A stretch of DNA of 64,000 bases, taken from contig NZ_OZ244111.1 in the NCBI RefSeq assembly GCF_965215655.1, positions 1,178,001 through 1,242,000 of the forward strand, in the 5' to 3' direction. Each line of letters begins with the position of its first letter. Positions within the stretch are counted from its first letter, which is position 1. This DNA comes from Nioella sp965215655. GTDB lineage: Bacteria > Pseudomonadota > Alphaproteobacteria > Rhodobacterales > Rhodobacteraceae. The notes under the pieces were generated by a model. That model saw nothing but the letters and a program-made list of their open reading frames with translations. It had not been told where the DNA came from and ran no database searches. Shown here one piece after another: positions 42,913 to 51,114 of the stretch. The position numbers and the translations under genes are program-made.

Positions 42913-45192
42913 ATGTGTATTGCTTGCGATTTTTTTACTGTGAACAACACGCAGGACGGGTGTACTTTTTCAGATCTGACCGGTGGCGGCGATGGTGGCA
43001 ATTCCTTTGTTCTGGCGCTTGGCAACACGTTTACCGAGGCGGCCGATGCAGCCGCAAGCACCAGTACATCGGCATCGATGGAAGTCGGGGATTACTATCA
43101 CGGGTCCATTAGTGGGGGTGGTGATATCTCGGACTGGATTGCAGTCGAGCTGACTGCGGGTCAGGAATATACAATCGCCCTCGCTGGAACCGGTGCGCTG
43201 ACTGACAACCTGCGCGACCCGCTGCTGACCATCCGCGACAGCTCTGGCACCAGCGTGCAGTCGAATGACGACATCTCCAGCCCTAGTGGCTACTACTACA
43301 GCACGGTGACTTTCACGGCCGGGTCCACCGACACCTACTACATAGACGTGCAGTCTTTCGACAATCTCTTCGACGGAGATTATGGTGTTTCAGTGGTTGA
43401 AGGCGATACCGCCAGCTACGATGCGCAGATGGGTGCGGGAATGCTGCTGTCGCCGAACGCGTCCTGGTCCACCTCTCCCGGCACCGGGGCGACCGTGACC
43501 TGGGCCATTCGTGACACACTGGTCGACGATCCTGCAAATCCTGGCAACAATACCTCCGCTGCGGTTTCGGCCAGCCAGGTCGCGGCAATTACCGATGCGA
43601 TGGACTATATCGAGAGTATCACCGGATTGACCCTGAACCAGATCGACGATGGCAGCGGGACATCTGACAACGCCACGATCTTGTTTGGTGCCTATAATTT
43701 CAGTGACGGGCGCGGAGCCTATGCGTCCTATCCTGACGACTGGGGTGATGGCACCCCGGACACCGCGTCGGGGGACGCTGCTGGTGACATCTGGCTGAAC
43801 AAAGCAGGCGGCATGGATGGAAGCTATGCGTTCGGCAATTTCGCGCATTTCGCACTGCTGCACGAACTTGGCCATGCCCTCGGCCTTGCCCATCCCGGCC
43901 CCTATAATGCGGGCGGCGGCGGCTCGATCACCTATGCCAATAATGCGGAGTTCATGCAGGACTCGCATCAATACACGATCATGAGCTATTTCGACGAGAC
44001 CAATACCGGCGCGTCTGCCGGGTTGGGATATTCCGACACGTTCATGCTCTTCGACTATTTGGCCTTGCATCAGCTTTATGGGGCCGACACCTCGTTCCAC
44101 GCCGGTGCCACCACCTATGGCTTCAACTCAACTCTCGCCTCGACGGCATATGATTTCCACGCCAACACAACGCCGTTTCTGACAATCTATGATGGTGGTG
44201 GGACCGACACGATTGATCTGTCGGGCTACTCTTCGGCCCAGACCCTGAACCTTACGGAGGGGACATTCTCCGATATCGGTGGCTTCGTCGGCAATATGTC
44301 GATCGCCTATGGCGCGGTGATCGAGAATGCGATCGGCGGCATTGGCGACGATACGATCACAGGGAACTCGGCGGCCAACACGATCACGGGCGGGACAGGG
44401 GCCGACACGATCAACGCCGGCGACGGGGATGACACGATCAACGCTCTGATCGGCGCGGATGAGGTGAATATCACCGCAACTGCAGGGTCCAGCATCACGG
44501 CCAATGGCAACGCATTGGCCACGCTGAACATCCACGATCCCGCCGCGACCATCCTGAATGCGACAACGATCCAGACATCCAACGGCGCGACCATCACACA
44601 TAGCGGATTTACCAGCGTTCAGATCGTTTGTTTTGCAGAGGGCAGCCTGATTGCAACGCCGGACGGGGAAACCCCGGTTGAACAGCTACAGGCAGGTGAT
44701 CTGGTCGTGACGCTGGAAGGCGACTATGCCCGCGTTAAATGGATGGGTCGGCAAACGGTCGTGACCCGCTTCGGCCCTGCAGAACGGCTGATGCCCGTGC
44801 GCTTTGCCGCCGGATCGCTTGGCGATGGCCTGCCGACCGCTGATCTGACCGTCACTGCCGACCACGGCATGCTGATCGAGGGTGTCATCTGCCATGCCGG
44901 GGCCTTGGTGAACGGGACGACCATCACCCGCGTGCCACTGTCTGAGATGGGCGAGACCTACACGGTCTATCACATCGAGACCGAGGAACATGAAATCATC
45001 CTCGCCAACGGCGCCCCCGCCGAGACCTTCATCGACAACGTCTCCCGTCGCGCCTTCGACAATTACGCCGAGTTCGAGGCTCTCTATGGCGACGTGCCCG
45101 AGATGGAGGAACTGCCCTATCCCCGCGCGATGTCCGCAAGGCAGGTTCCGGCCGCGATCCGGGCGCGGCTGTCTGGAAAGGCCGCGGCTTGA
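42913..45192 (+). CDS. Serralysin-type metalloprotease with PPC-like, RTX and Hint domains
   Basis: 759 residues. Residues about 35-170 are a PPC-like beta-sandwich (GDISDWIAVELTAGQEYTI, VTFTAGSTDTYYIDVQS). The zinc site HELGHALGLAH has ligands His317, His321 and His327 with Glu318, and the Met-turn is YTIMSY (Met357), as in M10 serralysins. RTX-type repeats follow (GGIGDDTITG, GGTGADTINAGDGDD). The Hint module begins at Cys573 (CFAEGSLIATPDG) with TADHGML. No signal peptide; type I secretion is expected from the RTX repeats. The N-terminus MCIACDFFTVNNTQDGC has three Cys, odd for a secreted RTX protein. GGGAGG precedes the start. Confidence 0.85.
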   Translation: MCIACDFFTVNNTQDGCTFSDLTGGGDGGNSFVLALGNTFTEAADAAASTSTSASMEVGDYYHGSISGGGDISDWIAVELTAGQEYTIALAGTGALTDNLRDPLLTIRDSSGTSVQSNDDISSPSGYYYSTVTFTAGSTDTYYIDVQSFDNLFDGDYGVSVVEGDTASYDAQMGAGMLLSPNASWSTSPGTGATVTWAIRDTLVDDPANPGNNTSAAVSASQVAAITDAMDYIESITGLTLNQIDDGSGTSDNATILFGAYNFSDGRGAYASYPDDWGDGTPDTASGDAAGDIWLNKAGGMDGSYAFGNFAHFALLHELGHALGLAHPGPYNAGGGGSITYANNAEFMQDSHQYTIMSYFDETNTGASAGLGYSDTFMLFDYLALHQLYGADTSFHAGATTYGFNSTLASTAYDFHANTTPFLTIYDGGGTDTIDLSGYSSAQTLNLTEGTFSDIGGFVGNMSIAYGAVIENAIGGIGDDTITGNSAANTITGGTGADTINAGDGDDTINALIGADEVNITATAGSSITANGNALATLNIHDPAATILNATTIQTSNGATITHSGFTSVQIVCFAEGSLIATPDGETPVEQLQAGDLVVTLEGDYARVKWMGRQTVVTRFGPAERLMPVRFAAGSLGDGLPTADLTVTADHGMLIEGVICHAGALVNGTTITRVPLSEMGETYTVYHIETEEHEIILANGAPAETFIDNVSRRAFDNYAEFEALYGDVPEMEELPYPRAMSARQVPAAIRARLSGKAAA

Positions 45193-45198
45193 TCAAAG

Positions 45199-45220
45199 GG
45201 GTGGGCAGAACTGCCCACCC
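45199..45220. repeat. GGGTGGGCAG/CTGCCCACCC hairpin
   Basis: A 10-bp perfect stem with a 2-base loop, 7 bp after the metalloprotease stop and followed by TACG. Same family as the hairpins at 27745 and 30129, each at the 3' end of a gene. Confidence 0.6.
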
Positions 45221-45341
45221 TACGCGCGGTGTCGCAACGCCGTCCCCCGCCCGCGACACCCATCCGCAGGGTTTCACGCTGGACCTTGCCCCGCAGATGC
45301 GGCATTAGTCTCTCAACGCGTATCTTGCCGGAGGCACAGCC

Positions 45342-45719
45342 ATGCTCTCTTTCCTCAACCGTCTGGTGACCTGGTGGAACGGGTCGACCATCGGCACCCA
45401 GATCTACACCAAACGCAATGGCCAGAAAGTGGGTGAGGACGATCAGGGCAACACCTATTACCAGACACGCGACGGCAAGCGCCGGTGGGTCATGTTCAAC
45501 GGTGAAGCGGAGGCAAGCCGTGTCAGCCCCGATTGGCATGGTTGGCTGCATCACACCTATGACGAGTCGCCCGCCGACCGCCCGCTGGCCCACAAGGCCT
45601 GGGAAAAGCCGCACCAGCCCAACCTGACCGGCACCATGGCCGCTTATGCGCCCTCGGGCTCTCTGCGTCAGGCCCAACCTGCCGAGCGCCGCGACTACGA
45701 GGCCTGGAGCCCCGAATAA
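45342..45719 (+). CDS. NADH:ubiquinone oxidoreductase accessory subunit NDUFA12-like
   Basis: 125 residues. GTQIYTKRNGQKVGEDDQGN near the start and RRWVMFNG, SPDWHGWLHH, WEKPHQPNLTGT later are characteristic of the NDUFA12/B17.2 family. In alphaproteobacteria this protein is a peripheral subunit of complex I at the matrix-like cytoplasmic arm. In related genomes it sits beside mlaD-like and DUF2155 genes, as here. Confidence 0.93.
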   Translation: MLSFLNRLVTWWNGSTIGTQIYTKRNGQKVGEDDQGNTYYQTRDGKRRWVMFNGEAEASRVSPDWHGWLHHTYDESPADRPLAHKAWEKPHQPNLTGTMAAYAPSGSLRQAQPAERRDYEAWSPE

Positions 45720-45742
45720 GCCTGAGGGGCGGGAGGCATCCG

Positions 45743-46189
45743 ATGTCCGAGAATGCGACAGAAGTTCTGGTTGGCGGGGTTGTTCTGGCCGCCGCGATCG
45801 GGTTTTTCGTCTATGCCGGGCAGGTGACCGGATTTGAAAACGGCGGCGACAGCTATCCGCTCAGCGCCTCGTTCCGATCTGCCGACGGGATCGGCGTGGG
45901 CACCGATGTGCGCCTTGCCGGTGTGCGGGTGGGCTCCGTCACCGGGCTGGAACTGAACCCCGTCACATTCCGCGCCGATGTGGATTTCACCGTGGCGGGT
46001 GGTATCGAGATCCCAGACGACACTCAGGCCATCATCGCATCCGAGGGGCTGCTTGGCGGCAATTTCCTCGAGCTGGTGCCGGGTGGGTCAGCCTTCAACC
46101 TGGCCCCCGGGGACGAGGTTTACGAGACCCAGAGCGCGGTCAGCCTGACGACGCTGATCCTGCGTGCCGTGGGTGGCGGCGACGAATGA
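45743..46189 (+). CDS. mlaD: MlaD-type lipid-binding protein
   Basis: 148 residues. One N-terminal membrane helix (LVGGVVLAAAIGFFVYAG) is followed by an MCE domain: YPLSASFRSADGIGVGTDVR, LAGVRVGSV and SEGLLGGNFLEL. MlaD forms hexamers in the inner membrane that pass phospholipids for the Mla outer-membrane asymmetry pathway. The other mla genes are not in this window. GGGAGG lies upstream. The stop overlaps the next start by 4 bp. Confidence 0.9.
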   Translation: MSENATEVLVGGVVLAAAIGFFVYAGQVTGFENGGDSYPLSASFRSADGIGVGTDVRLAGVRVGSVTGLELNPVTFRADVDFTVAGGIEIPDDTQAIIASEGLLGGNFLELVPGGSAFNLAPGDEVYETQSAVSLTTLILRAVGGGDE

Positions 46190-46611
46190 TCCTTCGCGCC
46201 CTTGCCCTGGCCTTTTTGATGCCCGCAACGGCCTTTGCACAGGAAGGCGTTGAACTCACCATCGAGCCCAATCCGAATGTGGATGCCGGCCCGCCGGTGG
46301 TAACCGCCCCCGGCGCGCTGCTGCGCGGGCTGGATAAATCCGTGGGCCGCGCCACGGATATCGAACTGGCCACCGGTCAGACCGTGGTGTTCGGGCGGAT
46401 CGCCGTGCGCCTGCTGGAATGCCGCTATCCCGAAGGCGCGCCGGGGTCAGAGGCCTATGCCCATGTGCAGATCACCGACCTTGAAGGGCAGGGGCTGTTT
46501 GACGGCTGGATGATTGCCACCTCGCCCGCCCTGTCGGCACTGGAACACCCGCGCTATGATGTCTGGGTTCTGCGGTGCAACACGGCCTCGGGCGACACCC
46601 AGGACGGCTGA
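46186..46611 (+). CDS. DUF2155 exported protein
   Basis: 141 residues with a Sec signal peptide (MILRALALAFLMPATAFA). The mature part has LRGLDKSVGRATDIELATGQ, VRLLECRYPEG, DGWMIATSPALSALEHPRYDVW, given here as GWMIATSPALSALEHPRYD, the DUF2155 signature with two Cys. It is periplasmic and of unknown function, but is regularly encoded near mlaD and NDUFA12 in alphaproteobacteria. Its last 58 bp overlap the 3' end of aat on the other strand. Confidence 0.87.
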   Translation: MILRALALAFLMPATAFAQEGVELTIEPNPNVDAGPPVVTAPGALLRGLDKSVGRATDIELATGQTVVFGRIAVRLLECRYPEGAPGSEAYAHVQITDLEGQGLFDGWMIATSPALSALEHPRYDVWVLRCNTASGDTQDG

Positions 46612-47219
46612 GCCTTGAAATTCGCGTCCCAATGCAGCGCGCGTTCCAGCCGCTTGCGATAGTCGCTGCGCGGGATTTCCACCGCCCCGAGCGAGATCAG
46701 GTGATCGGTCACGAATTGGGTATCGAACAGCTGAAACCCGCCATAGCGCAGCCGGTAGACCAGATAGGCCAGAGCGATCTTGGAGGCGTCCCTGCGGCGC
46801 GAGAACATGCTTTCCCCGAAAAACGCCGCCCCAAGCGCCACACCATAGACGCCGCCCACCAGATCCGGGCCGTCCCAGACCTCCAGCGAATGGGCAAAGC
46901 CTGCCAGGTGAAGTTGTTCATAGAGATCGAAGATGCGCGGGTTGATCCAGGTTTCCGCCCGGTCGGCGCAGCCCGCAACGGTGCCGGTGAAATCACTGTC
47001 CACCTTGATCTGATAGGGCTCTCGCCGGATCGTTCGGGCCAGCGAGCGGGAAATGCGAAATCCGTTCAGCGGAATGATCCCCCGCATCTGCGGATCGACC
47101 CAGAACACATCCGGATCATCGCGCGATTCCGACATCGGGAAGATCCCAGCCGAATAGGCGCGCAGCAGCAGATCGGGCGTAAGCGTCGGGCGCTGCGGGG
47201 TCAGAAGGTCATGGGCCAT
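46554..47219 (-). CDS. aat: Leucyl/phenylalanyl-tRNA-protein transferase
   Basis: 221 residues. Family motifs include LLLRAYSAGIFPMSESRDD, FWVDPQMRGIIPL, ETWINPRIFDLYEQLHLAGF (shown by ends ETWINPR and HLAGF), SMFSRRRDASK and FDTQFVTDHL. Aat adds Leu or Phe to N-terminal Lys/Arg, making N-degrons for ClpAPS. The C-terminal 58 bp overlap the DUF2155 gene tail to tail, so one antisense overlap is genuine here. Confidence 0.95.
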   Translation of the reverse strand: MAHDLLTPQRPTLTPDLLLRAYSAGIFPMSESRDDPDVFWVDPQMRGIIPLNGFRISRSLARTIRREPYQIKVDSDFTGTVAGCADRAETWINPRIFDLYEQLHLAGFAHSLEVWDGPDLVGGVYGVALGAAFFGESMFSRRRDASKIALAYLVYRLRYGGFQLFDTQFVTDHLISLGAVEIPRSDYRKRLERALHWDANFKAQPSWVSPEAVLHRRTQTS

Positions 47220-47371
47220 TGAGGTCGAATTCCGGTGCCGGGTCAGATATTCAGACTAGCGCAGATCGCCGCAAAAATGCCAGAATTGCCTTGCGGACAT
47301 TGTGTTTCCAAATCGCCCATGCCTTTGGCGTTATTGGCACTTGTGATTTCTGAACGAGGGATTGGAGTGGG

Positions 47372-48439
47372 ATGAGACGGCGGCATTTTTTGCAATGCGC
47401 GGGCGGGGCCGCCCTTCTTACGGGCCTGCCGGGGGGCATCATGGCAGACGAGACATTGCTGAACGTCCCGGCGGAAGAGGCGCCCCATCAGCGGACCTTC
47501 ATGCAATGGCCGAACAGCCGCGAGGTCTATGATGACGCAGGTTTCCTGCGCGTGACGCAAGCCACCATTGCCGAGATTGCCAACACGATTGCCGCGTTCG
47601 AGCCGGTCACGATGCTGGCCGCAGAGGAGCATCACCAACGGATCGGGCGGATGGTCTCGGGCGATGTGGAACTGTGGGATATCCCAACCGAGGATCTGTG
47701 GTGCCGCGATGCCGGGCCGCTTTTTGCGCGCCGGCCTGGCGGGTCGCTTGTCGTCAGTCACCTGCAATTCAATGGCTGGGGCAACAAGCAGGTCGATACC
47801 CAAGACAGCCAGATCGCCACCCGCGTGGCCGAGCGGCTCGGCCTGCCGGTGGTCCCGTCAGGTCTGGTGGGCGAGGCAGGGGGTGTGGACCATGACGGGC
47901 ACGGGCTGCTCATTGGCCATGAAAGCAGTTGGGTGATCGACAACCGCAATCCCGGCCTGTCCCGCAACGAGATCGAGGCGCGATTGCTGGCGGCCTATGG
48001 GGCCACACGGATGATCTGGGCACCGGGTCTGCGCGGGCAGGACATCACTGATTACCACATCGACAGCCTTGCCCGCTTTACCGGGCCCAACCGGGTGTTG
48101 ATCAACCTGCCCGATGAACCCGATGAGAGCGATCCGTTCCACATGGCCGCGCTCGAAACCCATGACGCGCTGATCGCGGGCGGGGTGGAGGTCGAGGTGA
48201 TCCCCGAACCTTGGGAACGGCGGGTGGATAGCCTCGATTTCGTGGCCTCCTACGCCAATTACTATGTCTGCAACGGCGCAGTGATCGCGGCGGAGTTCGG
48301 CGACGAAGAAACCGACGAGATCGCGCGAGAGGCGCTGGCGCGCCACTATCCGGGCCGCGAGGTGGTGACGCTGAATGTCGATCCTTTGGGCGAGCTAGGC
48401 GGTGGCATCCATTGCGCCACGCAGCAGATGCCGGCGTGA
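47372..48439 (+). CDS. Tat-exported agmatine deiminase-family protein
   Basis: 355 residues. The N-terminus RRRHFLQCAGGAALLTG is a short twin-arginine signal, so the enzyme probably acts in the periplasm, unlike cytoplasmic AguA. The body is a pentein of the agmatine/peptidyl-arginine deiminase family: MQWPNSREVY, DLWCRDAGP, LQFNGWGNK, DITDYHIDSLARF with the catalytic His, and the nucleophilic Cys in GGGIHCATQQ near the C-terminus. The substrate is agmatine or a related guanidine; no putrescine genes are adjacent. Confidence 0.85.
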   Translation: MRRRHFLQCAGGAALLTGLPGGIMADETLLNVPAEEAPHQRTFMQWPNSREVYDDAGFLRVTQATIAEIANTIAAFEPVTMLAAEEHHQRIGRMVSGDVELWDIPTEDLWCRDAGPLFARRPGGSLVVSHLQFNGWGNKQVDTQDSQIATRVAERLGLPVVPSGLVGEAGGVDHDGHGLLIGHESSWVIDNRNPGLSRNEIEARLLAAYGATRMIWAPGLRGQDITDYHIDSLARFTGPNRVLINLPDEPDESDPFHMAALETHDALIAGGVEVEVIPEPWERRVDSLDFVASYANYYVCNGAVIAAEFGDEETDEIAREALARHYPGREVVTLNVDPLGELGGGIHCATQQMPA

Positions 48440-48568
48440 TGGGCGGCCTGAAGCGCGAAGTCGTCAATCCTGCGCCATGCACGAATCTCTTCTTATCCGC
48501 ACGCTTTCGGGCCGCGAGACATCCTTGGATCGCTTTGCTAAGCTCCTTTGAGCAATGCGGAGAACTCA

Positions 48569-49054
48569 ATGAACAGGTTTAGAAACGCCCTGCGCACCGA
48601 TGCGGATATTTGCTTCGAAATTGAGACTTCTGCGTACGAAGGTGACGAAGCTGCGACACACGCCAAGATATGCAAGCGGATCGAGACTTACCCCGAGGGT
48701 TTTCTGGTTCTTGAAGTGGGTGGGACGGTTGTTGGCTTCATCAATAGCGGGTGCGCGCATGAGGTCCAGATGTCCGATGAGAACTTCAAGGAGCTTATCG
48801 GCCATGATCCTGATGCGCCGAATGTCGTCATTTTGTCCGTAGTCGTGGCGCCTTCTGAACAAGGCAAGGGCTATTCACGAATAATGATGGATGAGTTTGT
48901 CCGGCGCATGAAGAAGATGAGCAAGGCGACAATCCATCTAATGTGCAAAAAACATCATGTTCCGCTCTACGAGAAGTTTGGCTACGGCAATCCGAGACCC
49001 TCTGCCTCCGATCACGGAGGAATGGCATGGCATGAAATGAGCATGAGTCTTTGA
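48569..49054 (+). CDS. GNAT-family N-acetyltransferase (arylalkylamine-type)
   Basis: 161 residues. The acetyl-CoA motif is present as VVAPSEQGKGYSRIMMDEFV, given here as APSEQGKGYSRIM, and the C-terminal HVPLYEKFGY is typical of the GNAT branch that includes bacterial AANAT-like enzymes. The gene has a lower GC third-position use than its neighbours, suggesting acquisition. ATG at 48569 is chosen because GGAG lies 6 bp upstream; a TTG at 48548 is the alternative. It stands alone in the region. Confidence 0.8.
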   Translation: MNRFRNALRTDADICFEIETSAYEGDEAATHAKICKRIETYPEGFLVLEVGGTVVGFINSGCAHEVQMSDENFKELIGHDPDAPNVVILSVVVAPSEQGKGYSRIMMDEFVRRMKKMSKATIHLMCKKHHVPLYEKFGYGNPRPSASDHGGMAWHEMSMSL

Positions 49055-49202
49055 GCCGAAGCTTTTTCACCAGCAGGCCCCTTGATCCTTCAAAGAAAAC
49101 AACAGCTTGTGTCCCGCAAGGCGGTCACCTGAGCATTTGGGTTGGCCTACGCATTCCCTGTGCTTGACAGGACCAAATCCGTTGATCAACACGTCAAACA
49201 AG

Positions 49203-49233
49203 AAAGGCCGCCCGTTTAGGGGGCGGCCTTTTC
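49203..49233. terminator. Bidirectional terminator between GNAT gene and accC
   Basis: The stem AAAGGCCGCCC (49203-49213) pairs with GGGCGGCCTTT (49221-49231) around a 7-base loop. A T-run continues on the plus strand (TTTT), and the 5' A-run gives a T-tract on the minus strand, so it can end both the acetyltransferase and accC messages. Confidence 0.88.
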
Positions 49234-49252
49234 TGCAGTCAGAGCGCAGGTG

Positions 49253-50602
49253 TTACCCCTGCATGTTGGTCTCCAGCCATTTTTCCAGCCAGTGGATGTT
49301 GTAATCCCCGGTCAGAACGGCCTCTTCCTCCAGCAGCGCGTGGAAGAGCGGGATGGTGGTGTCCACCCCGTCGATGATCAGCTCGCCTAATGCGCGTTTC
49401 AGGCGCGACAGCGCCTCTGGCCGGTCACGACCGTGAACGATGAGCTTGCCGATCAGGCTGTCGTAATAGGGTGGGATCGAATAGCCGGTATAAAGCGCCG
49501 AATCCATCCGCACGCCAAGCCCGCCGGGGGCGTGAAACTGGGTGATCTTGCCGGGGCAGGGGGTGAAGTTCGGCAGCTTCTCGGCATTGATCCGAACCTC
49601 GATGGAATGGCCCTCGACCTGCAGATCCTCTTGGCTGAAGGACATGGGCAGCCCTTCGGCCACGCGGATCTGTTCGCGCACCAGATCGACGCCAAAGATG
49701 CCTTCGGTCACCGGGTGTTCAACCTGCAGGCGGGTGTTCATCTCGATGAAGTAGAACTCGCCGTTTTCATAGAGGAATTCGATCGTGCCCGCGCCCTCAT
49801 AGCCGATGGCCGCAATGGCGTCGGCACAGGTCTTGCCGATCCGCGCACGGGTTTCAGCGTCGATGGCGGGGCCGGGGGCCTCTTCGAAAACCTTCTGGTG
49901 GCGGCGTTGCAGGGAACAATCGCGTTCGCCCAGATGGACCGCGCCACCCTTGCCGTCGCCGAAAACCTGCACCTCGATATGGCGGGGCGCACCGAGATAT
50001 TTCTCGATATAGACCTCGTCATTGCCAAACGCGGCCTTGCCTTCGGAGCGCGCGGTACGGAAGGCGTTGTCCAGCTCTGCCGCCGATTTCGCCAGCTTCA
50101 TGCCGCGCCCGCCGCCGCCGGCGGTGGCCTTGATGATGACGGGATAGCCGATCTCCTCGGCCACCTTGCGGGCGGTGTCGAGGTCCGGCACGCCGCCATC
50201 GGACCCCGGCACGCAAGGGACGCCCAGGTTCTTCATAGTGTCCTTGGCGGTGATCTTGTCGCCCATGATGCTGATATGTTCAGCCGAGGGGCCGATGAAC
50301 TTGATGCCGTGATCTTCCACGATCTGCACGAAGTTCTGGTTTTCCGACAGGAAGCCATAGCCGGGATGGATCGCCTCCGCCCCGGTGATTTCACAGGCGG
50401 AGATGACCGAGGCGACGTTCAGATAGCTCTGCGCGCCCGAGGGCGGGCCGATGCAGATCGCCTCATCCGCCATGCGCACATGCATCGCGTCGCTGTCGGC
50501 GGTGGAATGCACGGCTACGGTCTGGATGCCCATCTCGCGCGCGGCGCGGATCACGCGGAGCGCAATCTCGCCGCGGTTGGCAATGAGAATCTTGGAAAAC
50601 AT
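49253..50602 (-). CDS. accC: Biotin carboxylase subunit of acetyl-CoA carboxylase
   Basis: 449 residues, the length of typical AccC. MFSKILIANRGEIALRVIRA begins it; the ATP-grasp glycine loop is KATAGGGGRGMK, and EMNTRLQVEHPVTE and the C-terminal domain follow. It carboxylates the biotin on AccB in fatty-acid synthesis. A second ATG at 50614 overlaps the accB stop (TGATG), but 50602 gives the standard N-terminus. Terminated by the hairpin at 49203. Confidence 0.97.
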   Translation of the reverse strand: MFSKILIANRGEIALRVIRAAREMGIQTVAVHSTADSDAMHVRMADEAICIGPPSGAQSYLNVASVISACEITGAEAIHPGYGFLSENQNFVQIVEDHGIKFIGPSAEHISIMGDKITAKDTMKNLGVPCVPGSDGGVPDLDTARKVAEEIGYPVIIKATAGGGGRGMKLAKSAAELDNAFRTARSEGKAAFGNDEVYIEKYLGAPRHIEVQVFGDGKGGAVHLGERDCSLQRRHQKVFEEAPGPAIDAETRARIGKTCADAIAAIGYEGAGTIEFLYENGEFYFIEMNTRLQVEHPVTEGIFGVDLVREQIRVAEGLPMSFSQEDLQVEGHSIEVRINAEKLPNFTPCPGKITQFHAPGGLGVRMDSALYTGYSIPPYYDSLIGKLIVHGRDRPEALSRLKRALGELIIDGVDTTIPLFHALLEEEAVLTGDYNIHWLEKWLETNMQG

Positions 50603-50613
50603 GCGCGACCCCA

Positions 50614-51114
50614 TCAGGCGATGATCATCAGGGGTGTGCCGAATTCGACCGGGTCGCCGTCACCCACCAGGATGCGCGTGACCTTGCCAGCACGGGGGGA
50701 AGGGATCTGGTTCATCGTCTTCATCGCCTCGACGATCATCAGGGTCTGACCCTCTGCGACCGTGTCACCGACGCTGACAAAGGCGGGGCTGCCGGGTTCG
50801 GCCTGAAGGTAGGCGGTGCCGACCATGGGCGAGGTGACCGCGCCGGGGTCTTGCGCCGGGTCGCCAGAGGAGGGTGCGGCGGCAGGGGCAGCGGCTGGCG
50901 TGGCGGCGGGGGCAGGGGCGGCAGCGGGCGCGGGGGCCGAAACGGCGACAGGCGCGGGGGCGGCCATGATGCTCTGCTTGCTGACGCGGACATTCAGGCT
51001 GTCATTGTCGCCATATTCGCGCATGACCTCCAACTCGGTCAGTTCATTCTGGGCCAGCAGTTCCGCCAGCGCCTTGATGAAGGCCACGTCCCCGTCATGT
51101 GTCTTGTTCGCCAT
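50614..51114 (-). CDS. accB: Biotin carboxyl carrier protein
   Basis: 166 residues: an N-terminal helical region, a long Ala/Pro linker (residues about 55-85), and a C-terminal biotinyl domain with EAMKTMNQI, where the Lys is biotinylated. The residue after the Lys is Thr rather than the common Met or Leu. Partner of AccC directly downstream. The start at 51114 is followed by ANKTHDGDVAFIKALAELL. The 280-bp region to preT is shared. Confidence 0.95.
   Translation of the reverse strand: MANKTHDGDVAFIKALAELLAQNELTELEVMREYGDNDSLNVRVSKQSIMAAPAPVAVSAPAPAAAPAPAATPAAAPAAAPSSGDPAQDPGAVTSPMVGTAYLQAEPGSPAFVSVGDTVAEGQTLMIVEAMKTMNQIPSPRAGKVTRILVGDGDPVEFGTPLMIIA

Noticed and set aside
27956..45192. Hint modules considered as true inteins within host proteins
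   Set aside because: The modules are C-terminal with no downstream extein of a conserved host protein, so protein splicing of an essential gene is not involved.
49055..49202. Possible small RNA or tRNA before the terminator at 49203
   Set aside because: No cloverleaf can be formed and no promoter boxes at proper spacing were found; it is probably the 3' untranslated end of the acetyltransferase message.
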